Source of the DNA: Calothrix sp. NIES-2100
GTDB lineage: Bacteria; Cyanobacteriota; Cyanobacteriia; Cyanobacteriales; Nostocaceae
NCBI RefSeq assembly: GCF_002368195.1
Contig: NZ_AP018178.1
Location: 977,738-1,041,737 of the forward strand
Direction: 5' to 3'
DNA length: 64,000 bases
The notes under the pieces are model-generated. The model was not told the origin of the DNA. It saw only the letters and a list, made by a program, of their open reading frames with translations, and did not search any database. This document shows positions 1-7,423 of this stretch, one piece after another. Every line of letters begins with the position of its first letter. The stretch's first letter is position 1. Both the position numbers and the translations under genes were made by a program.

Positions 1-296
1 ACATGATTTTTACCTCTCAAACCGATCATCGATAACGTGAACTTCCTTTCACTATCTTCGACTAACCAATCTGTTTGAACATCAATATGAAGGTAGATTC
101 TGGTTCTACCATTCGGCTGAAAAATGGATTTTAATTTTACTATTTTATTAGTTACTGCTAAAATCTAATTTTATAATGGCTAACTCTGTATATTAGGATT
201 TATAAAGAAATTATTAAATTTGTGGCGATTGACTGATGCTCAGAGAATTTAATATTTAGTTTATAAATAAATGCCGAGATGTTTAATTACAAAAAA
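1..296. other. AT-rich stretch without a recognisable gene
   Basis: I see no convincing coding frame, RNA gene or named repeat here. The last 60 bases precede the stop codon of the ferredoxin gene on the minus strand. The first bases could be the edge of a gene outside the window, but nothing supports that. Confidence 0.4.
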
Positions 297-620
297 TTAT
301 TGCTTGTAGTAAAGCGAAGACTTATATAACACTTGTTCTTGATGGGTTTCGAGAGTGCAATCAGAGGTGGGATAAGTGACGCAGGTAACAACATAACCAG
401 CCTGAACTTCTTGGGGACGGAGAAATTTCTGTTCTTTTTGATCCACTTCACCACTGATGAGTTTAGCAACACAAGCAGAACATTCGCCTTGTTTACACCC
501 AGATGGCAGGCGGATACCATTGTCTTCTGCGATGTCGAGAATATATTGATCGTCTGGTACCTGAATGGTGCGATCTAACCCTATTACCGGATTGATGAGC
601 CGAACTTGATAAACTGCCAT
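297..620 (-). CDS. Plant-type [2Fe-2S] ferredoxin
   Basis: Small soluble electron carrier of 107 residues. The four cluster ligands are visible as C42, C47 and C50 (C-x4-C-x2-C) and C80, the spacing of plant-type and cyanobacterial ferredoxins. The N-terminus starts directly with the beta-grasp fold and no signal peptide is seen, so it acts in the cytoplasm. It differs from photosynthetic PetF in its basic, tyrosine-rich tail (LYYKQ) and is probably one of the alternative ferredoxins of heterocystous cyanobacteria. The start codon is preceded by a heptamer repeat tract and no clear ribosome binding site, which is common in this genome. The partner enzyme cannot be deduced from the neighbours. 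Confidence 0.9.
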   Translation of the reverse strand: MAVYQVRLINPVIGLDRTIQVPDDQYILDIAEDNGIRLPSGCKQGECSACVAKLISGEVDQKEQKFLRPQEVQAGYVVTCVTYPTSDCTLETHQEQVLYKSSLYYKQ

Positions 621-627
621 CTGCGCT

Positions 628-667
628 TAAAGTTGTTGACTGTTGACTGTTGACTGTTGACTGTTGA
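628..667. repeat. Heptamer tandem repeat (GTTGACT type)
   Basis: About four to five copies of the heptamer GTTGACT in a row just upstream of the ferredoxin gene. Such short tandemly repeated heptamers are characteristic of heterocystous cyanobacteria. Confidence 0.85.
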
Positions 668-683
668 CGTTCAACAATAACAA

Positions 684-710
684 GGGAATATTTTTTTACT
701 TGGAAGTCCC
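684..710. repeat. Solo end of the 107-113 bp MITE family
   Basis: A T-rich run followed by TTGGAAGTCCC, matching the right end of the complete elements at 1090-1201 and 36440-36546. The left half is absent. A similar orphan end lies near 5994-6023, again next to a GTTGAC/GTCAAC heptamer tract. Confidence 0.6.
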
Positions 711-836
711 TAAGCTAAGAGGATATGAGGCGATTGTTCACTGAGGGATTGCTTACTCAGTGCGATCGCCTGAAAATCATCTTCTCCCCATCTCCCTAGT
801 ATTGTCAAACTCAAAAAGTAGGTTGGGGAAAGTGAC

Positions 837-1029
837 CATACGTGTCAACTTAACGCGAAACCCTTGCCAAGACTTGATGAGCGAATTCTCTCACTTAAAA
901 TCAAGATCCGCGTTACCCCACCCCGGCTTTGCTGACGCAAAACCTCCCCTCCCCGTTTACGGGGAGGGGATTGAGGGGTGGGGTAAAACGCTTGTGGGAT
1001 AAGCCTTTTAACTTAAGTTGACACCAATG
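837..1029. mobile_element. 193-bp MITE, family A, copy 1
   Basis: Non-coding element with terminal inverted repeats of the form CAT(AC/TG)GTGTCAACTTAA. It is flanked by a perfect 9-bp direct repeat GAAAGTGAC (828-836 and 1030-1038). The interior holds an inverted repeat around the CCCTCCCCGTTTACGGGGAGGG hairpin region. Related copies lie at 6643-6836 and, inverted, at 52795-52986, each with its own 9-bp duplication. No transposase is encoded, so mobilisation in trans is inferred. Confidence 0.88.
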
Positions 1030-1089
1030 GAAAGTGACACAAGCCAACAAAGCAACGCTAGCCCCTAGCCCCTAACCCCTAGTCCCTAA

Positions 1090-1201
1090 GGGAACTCCAG
1101 AAAATAAATTATCCCAAATTGTAGGGCTACGGTTACCCCAGCCCTACGAGTTGCGGGCTTGGTAAGTTCATGATTGGGATGTTTTTTTATTTGGAAGTCC
1201 C
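1090..1201. mobile_element. 112-bp MITE, family B, copy 1
   Basis: Element with ends GGGAACTCC and GGAAGTCCC (near inverted repeats) and A/T-rich subterminal tracts, flanked by the trinucleotide TAA on both sides (1087-1089, 1202-1204). The centre holds an imperfect GTAGGGC...GCCCTAC palindrome. A close homologue in inverted orientation is at 31007-31119. It ends five bases before the stop codon of tex. Confidence 0.8.
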
Positions 1202-1206
1202 TAAAG

Positions 1207-3366
1207 TCACTGTTTCACAGATTTCATCGATAAACTAATCCGCTTCAATTTCTCATTTACTTCCAGTACCCTAACTTTTACCACTTGTCCGACTTTGACA
1301 ATCTTTTTGGGATCATCGACAAATCTATCAGCCAATTGGGAGATATGCACCAAACCATCTTGATGTACGCCGATATCTACAAACGCCCCGAAGTTGGCGA
1401 CGTTGGTGATGATACCTTCTAATTCCATCCCCTCTTGTAAATCTTTGATTTCTGTAATTCCTGCTTTGAAGGTGGCATACTTAAACTCAGCCCGGGGATC
1501 TCTACCGGGTTTTTCTAGTTCGCTGAGGATATCGCGCAGTGTCGGTTCGCCGATGGTAGCGGTGACGTATTTCTTCAGGTTATTTTTTGGGAGTTTGGCG
1601 GCGATTTGGGTGACTTGATTTAATGGTACGCTGAGGTCAGATGCGATCGCTTCGACTACAGAGTAACTTTCTGGATGCACGGCTGTATTATCCAAGGGGT
1701 TTTCACCGTTGCGAATCCGCAGAAATCCGGCTGCTTGTTCAAAAGCCTTAGGCCCTAACTTTGGAACTTTTAACAGTTGGCGGCGATTTTTAAAGGCTCC
1801 ATTTTGGTTGCGATAGGTAACAATATTATTGGCTACTGTTGGGGTAATTCCCGAAACAAAAGTTAACAGTTCTTTAGAAGCTGTGTTTAAGTCTACACCC
1901 ACATAGTTAACGCAGCTTTCCACTGTTTCATCCAATTTTTTCTTCAGCAATTTTTGGTCAACATCGTGCTGATATTGTCCCACACCAATGGATTTGGGAT
2001 CGATTTTCACTAATTCGGCTAGCGGATCTTGTAAACGCCGACCAATACTAATAGCACCGCGCACGGTAATATCTAAATCGGGGAACTCTTCTAATGCTAC
2101 TTTACTAGCAGAATATATAGATGCACCCGATTCATTGACCATTACCTTTGTCGGTTTGCGATCGCTAGCTTGCAGTACTTGGGAGACAAATTCATCAGTC
2201 TCACGAGAAGCTGTACCATTACCAATGGCAATTAATTCAATTTTGTATTTTTCAATCAGATTTTTGATAGTTTGCGCAGCTTTTGTACGTTGTTCGGCTG
2301 CTTGATGGGGAAATACCGCTTGGTATTCTAAAAATTTACCTGTTTGGTCAATTACTGCTACTTTACACCCAGTTCTGAAACCTGGATCAATTGCCAAGGT
2401 TGGTTTCATTCCCGCTGGTGCAGATAGTAGCAATTCACGTAAATTAGTTTCAAAGGTTTTAATCGACTCAAAATCAGCATAGGCTTTCTTTTCGGCAATT
2501 ACTTCTCCCATCAAAGAAGCTTTCATCAAGCGGTTAAACGCATCTTTAATCATCGCCTGATAATAATCGCGAATAGCACGGACTTTGGTTTTAATTTCCT
2601 TTGATTCTAGATAAGCAAGTACCACATCCTCATCAAAGGCGATTTCAAAATTTAATATTCCCTCCGCTTCACCCCGACACAACGCCAAGATATTGTGGGG
2701 TGCAATATTTTGCACCTTAGCTTGGTAATTGCGGTACATTTCAAATTTTGTTGTTCCTTCAGGATGTTCATCTTTAATCCGGGAGGTAAATACGCCAGAT
2801 TCTAAGAGATAATCACGGATATATGCCCTGGATTCAGCTTTTTCTGCAACTTCCTCCGCTAAGATATCCGCCGCACCTTTCAAGGCTTCTTGAGCAGATT
2901 TTACACCATGAGTTTCCGAAATATACTTTGCAGCTTCTGTTTCTAGAGAAGCCGACACCGGATTTTTGACATTTAAAGACTTAATAAACTCTGCTAATGG
3001 TTCTAAACCTTTCTCTCTAGCGACAGTGGCGCGGGTGCGTCGCTTTTGTTTGTACGGTAAGTATAAATCCTCAAGCTCAGTTTTTTGCAAACTAGATGTA
3101 ATTTGCGCTTTTAGCTCATCAGTGAGTTTACCTTGATTAGCGATCGCATTTAAAATTACCGCTTTTCTTTCTTCCAGTTCAGTTAAGTATGTATACCTAT
3201 CGGATAAGTCCCGCAATTGAACTTCATCCATTTCGCCGGTGCGCTCTTTACGGTAACGTGCGATAAAAGGGATTGTTGCACCTTCTGCTAAAAGTTCCAG
3301 CGCATTTTGCACCTGATAAGGTTTAAGGTCTAGTTCAGTTGCCAGTAATTGAGGAATGTTCAGCAT
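1207..3366 (-). CDS. tex: Tex-family S1 RNA-binding protein
   Basis: Nucleic-acid-binding protein of 719 residues, the usual size for Tex, a conserved bacterial factor linked to transcription and RNA handling. Visible parts are the N-terminal helical region with GATIPFIARYRKE, the RNase H-like (YqgF) core with LAIDPGFRTGCKVAV, a helix-hairpin-helix region (LNTASKELLTFVSGI) and a C-terminal S1 domain (GAFVDIGVHQDGLVHISQL). I chose the ATG at 3366 (MLNIPQLL) because family members begin there; an in-frame ATG at 3429 would add 21 unlike residues. Neither start has a clear Shine-Dalgarno. The gene stands alone, and a MITE sits immediately after the stop codon. Confidence 0.95.
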   Translation of the reverse strand: MLNIPQLLATELDLKPYQVQNALELLAEGATIPFIARYRKERTGEMDEVQLRDLSDRYTYLTELEERKAVILNAIANQGKLTDELKAQITSSLQKTELEDLYLPYKQKRRTRATVAREKGLEPLAEFIKSLNVKNPVSASLETEAAKYISETHGVKSAQEALKGAADILAEEVAEKAESRAYIRDYLLESGVFTSRIKDEHPEGTTKFEMYRNYQAKVQNIAPHNILALCRGEAEGILNFEIAFDEDVVLAYLESKEIKTKVRAIRDYYQAMIKDAFNRLMKASLMGEVIAEKKAYADFESIKTFETNLRELLLSAPAGMKPTLAIDPGFRTGCKVAVIDQTGKFLEYQAVFPHQAAEQRTKAAQTIKNLIEKYKIELIAIGNGTASRETDEFVSQVLQASDRKPTKVMVNESGASIYSASKVALEEFPDLDITVRGAISIGRRLQDPLAELVKIDPKSIGVGQYQHDVDQKLLKKKLDETVESCVNYVGVDLNTASKELLTFVSGITPTVANNIVTYRNQNGAFKNRRQLLKVPKLGPKAFEQAAGFLRIRNGENPLDNTAVHPESYSVVEAIASDLSVPLNQVTQIAAKLPKNNLKKYVTATIGEPTLRDILSELEKPGRDPRAEFKYATFKAGITEIKDLQEGMELEGIITNVANFGAFVDIGVHQDGLVHISQLADRFVDDPKKIVKVGQVVKVRVLEVNEKLKRISLSMKSVKQ

Positions 3367-3607
3367 TGGGTGTTTAAGTGGAAAACGTGACTTCTGTAGG
3401 TAATATGCTAGATCGTACTTCCCATGCAAGCGTATAGTGTTAAGCTAATTTATCAGATGATTATAAAATCTTGATTTTCCACACCGTTATTTTACATAGC
3501 CAGTGATTTGTCAATCCGCCTGGGATGTAAAATTAACCAAAATGACAAATTCCCTTTTCATCTTTTTATATCAGCGTGATTACGGTTGATTTCAGAGGTT
3601 AGTAAAA

Positions 3608-3847
3608 ATGGCTTTGTTTTTCTTGGTTCCACTTTGTACAGCTTTATTAACCGGCTATTTGGTTAAGCAATCTACTGATGAAATAGCTTACATAGCTGGT
3701 GTATTTGGCTTCATGTTCTTCATTTTGAGTTTGGTCTTAGCACCTTGGCAAATCCAGCTACTAATGTTAGTCCTTGTCCTCGTAATTACTAACAGGCTAT
3801 TGTCAAAAAATGAATCGAATTTACGAAATAATACAGAGAACGAATAA
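3608..3847 (+). CDS. Small two-helix membrane protein, unknown function
   Basis: Encodes 79 residues with two clear hydrophobic segments (about residues 3-15 continuing to the 27-45 region, and 47-63) and a short charged, asparagine-rich tail. An AGAGG motif lies about 10 bases before the ATG, supporting real translation. I do not recognise the family. It stands between tex and the AEC transporter with no shared operon, and its end runs straight into a heptamer repeat tract. It could be a small cyanobacterium-specific membrane protein. Confidence 0.6.
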   Translation: MALFFLVPLCTALLTGYLVKQSTDEIAYIAGVFGFMFFILSLVLAPWQIQLLMLVLVLVITNRLLSKNESNLRNNTENE

Positions 3848-3854
3848 AGATAAT

Positions 3855-4017
3855 GATATTGGGCATGGGGCTTCTCTGCGAGACGCTGCGCGAACGACTT
3901 CGCTCAGCCTACCAGGCATTGGGCATGGGGCATTGGGCATGGGGCATTTGTCTTCATCATCTCCCCACACTCCCCACACGCCCTCATCTCTCTCATCTCC
4001 CTAACCCCTAGCCCCTG
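3855..4017. repeat. GGCATTG heptamers and other intergenic repeats
   Basis: Contains several GGGCATTG-type heptamers, a CTTCTCTGCGAGACGCTGCG segment and CGACTTCGCTCAGCCT. The same motifs recur at 9420-9440, 15690-15705 (inside the RND gene), 41950-42010 and 53139-53170. CTCCCCACA repeats follow. Pure repeat DNA between convergent genes. Confidence 0.75.
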
Positions 4018-4947
4018 TTAAAATAGCCATAGCCAAAATGGTAAAGTCACCAGTAATACTATCGCTCCTGCGGCTAAGGCGGTGACGGCTAAGTCGCGAT
4101 CGAGATTGAAGGTTTCAGCAATTACTAGGGTGGCAAAAGCTGGCGGCATTGCCATTTGAAGTACAATTACTAGGGCTGCTGAACCAGTTACACCAAACAG
4201 TGGTAAAATACTTCCCAAAATTAAGGGAACTATCAGCATTTTAATTGCCAAGCTGATGCCCACTTGTGGTAAGCTGCTCCATGACTTTAACTGGGACAGT
4301 CGCATTCCAATTAACACAAGGGATAAAGCAACGGCAATCCAAGCCAATTTATCTAAACAGAATTCTACTAAATTGGGGATTGTTACCTGTCTCAAAAGTA
4401 AGCCAAAACCGAAACTCCAAAGGGCAGGATTAATAAATATTGCCTTGGTTATCTGCCAATAATTGCTAACATTTCTGCCAAAAGTCGCTGCTAGTGCTAC
4501 TCCCAAGCCGTAAGCCCCAAATAGTGACCCTAGGAGATCGTAGAATAAAGCCCAAGCAAAGTATTTTTCCCCTACCATTGCTAAGGTGATGGGAAAGCCG
4601 AGATAACCTGTGTTACCAACCATCGCCGCCAACAGCAAACTACCTTGCGTTGGTTGTTGGGGCATGGTATTTGTCATGTAGGCTTGCCATTTAATTGCCA
4701 CCCAAGCTAATAATGCTCCTAGTAAAATAGCGAGGTAAGCGATCGCAGGTGCAATCCAAATCTGTCCATTCAGATCAGTTTGATATAAAAAAGATACTAT
4801 GCTTATCGGTACTCCCACATAGAAGAGAAATTGTGCCAAACCTGAGGGAACTGTGTTTGGTAGCTTACGTCCCAAAATAAATCCTAAGAGGCCTAATCCC
4901 ACAAGCTTGGCATATAGTTCTAAAAGATTTGTCAAGATAGCACCCAA
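4018..4947 (-). CDS. AEC (auxin efflux carrier) family transporter
   Basis: Integral membrane protein of 309 residues with about ten hydrophobic segments in two halves, the pattern of the AEC/bile-acid-arsenite transporter superfamily. Typical elements are the N-terminal LLELYAKLVGLGLLGFILGRKLP, the polar break GNTGYLGFPITLAMVG in the middle and the C-terminal MAMPPAFATLVIAETFNLD. Relatives carry organic acids or auxin-like compounds, but the substrate cannot be read from the sequence. It is a single gene. The stop lies directly against intergenic repeat DNA. Confidence 0.88.
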   Translation of the reverse strand: MGAILTNLLELYAKLVGLGLLGFILGRKLPNTVPSGLAQFLFYVGVPISIVSFLYQTDLNGQIWIAPAIAYLAILLGALLAWVAIKWQAYMTNTMPQQPTQGSLLLAAMVGNTGYLGFPITLAMVGEKYFAWALFYDLLGSLFGAYGLGVALAATFGRNVSNYWQITKAIFINPALWSFGFGLLLRQVTIPNLVEFCLDKLAWIAVALSLVLIGMRLSQLKSWSSLPQVGISLAIKMLIVPLILGSILPLFGVTGSAALVIVLQMAMPPAFATLVIAETFNLDRDLAVTALAAGAIVLLVTLPFWLWLF

Positions 4948-5036
4948 AAATATAGCTGTGAAATGCTACCACTTGCGTTTATTTTTTTCCAGTCTAAAAT
5001 CTGTTATGGCTATTGAAAAAAAGCAGGAGTGAATTC

Positions 5037-5846
5037 TTGAATAAAGCTGGGTTTTCTGGAGAACCTCAACACTCTTCGGCTGCTTCTGGTGATGATATTC
5101 CAGCAGCTTTAAGGGATACTCCCGATCCAAAACCTAAGGTGGGTGTCCAACCTCTAGTTTTGCTGATTGGGGGAGTATTCGCATTTGTCCTGCTTGCTGT
5201 TACTAGTGGCTTTGTATTTTTTCTCGTTTCACCCAAAAAAATCGCTAATTCTCAACCAACACCTACTATTTCCCCTACAGAAACACCAACATCTGAAAGC
5301 TCTGTAGACTCTCAAAGTAATAATAGCGATACTATATTGGGGCATTTAGCATATACAGAAGCGCCAGAATCTGAACTAGCAGTAGTTTCTGGACGAATTA
5401 GAATGCGAAAGGCTGCTGCGGAAAAATTTCAAGAGATGGTAAAAGATGCACGGAAAGCTGGTGTAATTTTAGTCCCAATTTCTGGCTTTCGTTCTGTGAA
5501 AGAGCAGGAGCAGTTATTTTTTGGTGTGGGTGCGCAGCGAAATCAAACTCCAGCCCAAAGAGCAGCTTTAAGTGCGCCTCCCGGTCATAGTGAACATCAC
5601 ACAGGCTATGCTGTAGATGTTGGCGATGGAGCCGTACCAGCAACTAATCTCCAAGCTAACTTTGATAATACCAAAGCTTATCAGTGGTTACAAGCAAATG
5701 CTGCCCGTTTTAGTTTTGAGATGTCCTTTCCTCAGGATAATGCTCAAGGTGTCAGTTATGAACCGTGGCACTGGCGTTTTGTAGGCGATCGCGATAGTTT
5801 GGAAACTTTCTACAAAGCCAAAAATATCAAACCGACAATTAAGTAA
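5037..5846 (+). CDS. VanY-like D-alanyl-D-alanine carboxypeptidase, membrane anchored
   Basis: Peptidoglycan-trimming zinc peptidase (M15B/VanY). It has a short cytoplasmic N-terminus, one membrane segment (LVLLIGGVFAFVLLAVTSGF), a Ser/Thr/Pro-rich linker and then the catalytic domain, which acts in the periplasm. The zinc and catalytic motifs are visible: SGFRS, SEHHTGYAVDVGD (SxHxxGxAxD) and YEPWHWRFVGD. I chose the TTG at 5037 because an AGGAG lies seven bases upstream (5025-5029); a TTG at 5013 is in frame but has no such site. The protein is then 269 residues. No operon partners. Confidence 0.9.
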   Translation: MNKAGFSGEPQHSSAASGDDIPAALRDTPDPKPKVGVQPLVLLIGGVFAFVLLAVTSGFVFFLVSPKKIANSQPTPTISPTETPTSESSVDSQSNNSDTILGHLAYTEAPESELAVVSGRIRMRKAAAEKFQEMVKDARKAGVILVPISGFRSVKEQEQLFFGVGAQRNQTPAQRAALSAPPGHSEHHTGYAVDVGDGAVPATNLQANFDNTKAYQWLQANAARFSFEMSFPQDNAQGVSYEPWHWRFVGDRDSLETFYKAKNIKPTIK

Positions 5847-6642
5847 TTTGTCAGTAGGGGCGGGTTTATTGAGATCATCCTTGATCAGCTTTGATATCTG
5901 TGAACCCGCCCGTACAGTTGTCAGTTGTTAGTAGGAAAGGTGTTTTCAAGTTGTTGACGGTTCACAGTTAACAGTCAACAGTCACCAATAGCAAGGAAAT
6001 ATTTTTTTCCTTGGAAGTCCCTTGAATCTCAGTGACCACTGACCACTAAAAACTGACAAATCACACGCAAAGCGCAATAAAAATTAAAACAGAGTAAAAA
6101 ATTTGCTTTTTACTCTGTCTTTACCTATGTATCTGCACCCTCAAGATTTGTGATGCCCTTTGCGTGATATCTAATAATCTATATTTATTTAGCAATAGTA
6201 TCATCTGTCTTACGGTAGGTTTAAAAATATCTCAGCTTGCATGAATATTCTAGTTTTTTGTAGTGATGAAAACTGAGTAATAATCGGCAATTTTTAGAGA
6301 AACATTTAGCACAAGTTAAAGTATTTGTTTGGTAGAATTCCATACTTAATTTGTATTAAATAGATACTGTTTGTATTAATAAAATAGTTATATATTTATC
6401 ATTAGTTTCTCGGTATTTTATTGAGGATGGTAACACCAAGAGCTTACCACTAATAGTTTTAAGCCTAATTTTATTTCTAGCTTAGATAAAGATGTAAGAG
6501 TTGAAATAAGATAAATTACCTAGAAGCGATCGCGCTCCTGACTCAGCAATTTTGGCATGGTCAAACTGTCAATCGGCAACAAATTATCAAGAGGATCGGG
6601 GTTTGACGTTAAGTTGACATCAATAAAGGGCACAACAATGTT
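5847..6642. other. Gene-free region with palindromes and repeat fragments
   Basis: No convincing gene. It holds a GTAGGGGCGGG palindrome (5854-5916), a heptamer tract and orphan MITE B end (about 5950-6023), a 12-bp perfect hairpin (6089-6118), and at 6605-6625 a GTTAAGTTGACATCAAT motif that looks like an orphan end of MITE family A. The segment 6526-6602 reads openly in one frame and may be gene debris, but I cannot identify it. Confidence 0.6.
6089..6118. terminator. Perfect 12-bp hairpin, terminator-like
   Basis: ACAGAGTAAAAA pairs exactly with TTTTTACTCTGT across a six-base loop. The following bases are CTTTACC, so only a weak T run follows. No gene ends close by (vanY stops 240 bases earlier), so this may terminate a non-coding transcript or a long 3' UTR. 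Confidence 0.4.
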
Positions 6643-6836
6643 CATACGTGTCAACTTAACGTGAAATCCTTGCCAAGACGTTATTTAGAATCAAATTGCC
6701 TACCATCACGATCCGCGTTACCCCACCCCAGTTTTGTCTAAAGCCAAAACGTCCCCTCCCCGTAAACGGGGAGGGGATTAAGGGGAGGGGTAAAACGCTT
6801 GTGGGATAAGCCTTTTAACTTAAGTTGACACCAATG
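6643..6836. mobile_element. 194-bp MITE, family A, copy 2
   Basis: Same orientation and ends as the copy at 837-1029 (CATACGTGTCAACTTAACG ... AAGTTGACACCAATG). It is flanked by a perfect 9-bp duplication AACAATGTT (6634-6642 and 6837-6845). The DNA beyond the duplication, GGGCAC on the left and GTGCCCCTACC on the right, shows that it jumped into the middle of a GGGCACAACA...TGTTGTGCCC palindrome of the type still intact at 10770-10790. Confidence 0.9.
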
Positions 6837-6958
6837 AACAATGTTGTGCCCCTACCTATATCCTTTATTTAGCTGCTATAGGCTGTAAATATGTCGCCGC
6901 TTCATCTTCAAAGAGATGCAGCTAACTAGATACCAGAATTATCGCAAAAATCGGCATT

Positions 6959-7351
6959 CTAGGTTTTAAATTGCTCATCCACAGGAATTTTATAACCATC
7001 AGCAAGACGATTAGTTGAGTTTGCTGTAGCCACGATCGCTAACAGTTCACCAAACATAGTATCAGTCATTCCCTTGGCACGCCCGGAGGCTGAATGTGAA
7101 GCAATACAATAATCACAGCCATTTGTTACACTTACAGCGATGTAAATTAATTCGCGCATCAGCGGATCAATCTCGCCGGGACTAGTCATCACTTCCTTGA
7201 CAGCTTGCCAAGTGCGTTGCAGAGTCGGCGGATGATTAGCGATCGCTTTCCAAAAATTGTTGATATATTCAGTCTTACGGGTGGCGCGGATGTCATCATA
7301 TACCGCCCGTACTTCATCAGTTGCTTGTTCGTATTCGATTAGGTTTGTCAT
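6959..7351 (-). CDS. Carboxymuconolactone decarboxylase / AhpD-like protein
   Basis: Protein of 130 residues in the AhpD-like superfamily. The redox motif CDYCIASHSASGRAKGM (C-x2-C-x3-H) is present, as in alkylhydroperoxidase-like members rather than true decarboxylases, so a peroxidase or disulfide-relay role in the cytoplasm is likely. The start codon lies inside a TTGTCATTGGTCA heptamer tract that also forms the whole space up to shc on the same strand. It could be co-transcribed downstream of shc, but no functional link to hopanoids is evident. Confidence 0.85.
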   Translation of the reverse strand: MTNLIEYEQATDEVRAVYDDIRATRKTEYINNFWKAIANHPPTLQRTWQAVKEVMTSPGEIDPLMRELIYIAVSVTNGCDYCIASHSASGRAKGMTDTMFGELLAIVATANSTNRLADGYKIPVDEQFKT

Positions 7352-7405
7352 TTGTCAATGGTCATTTGTCATTGGTCATTTGTCATTGGTCATTTGTCAT
7401 TGGTC
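7352..7405. repeat. Heptamer tract (TTTGTCATTGGTCA type)
   Basis: Alternating TTGTCAT and TGGTCAT heptamers between the AhpD-like gene and shc. The same type occurs at 12608-12652 and 45173-45210, each time ending on or next to an ATG of a downstream gene. Confidence 0.8.
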
Positions 7406-7423
7406 AACATTCAACCGTCTCCT

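Noticed and set aside
760..1002. 80-codon frame at the left MITE
   Set aside because: It is formed by MITE A copy 1 and its flank; the element is non-coding in its other copies.
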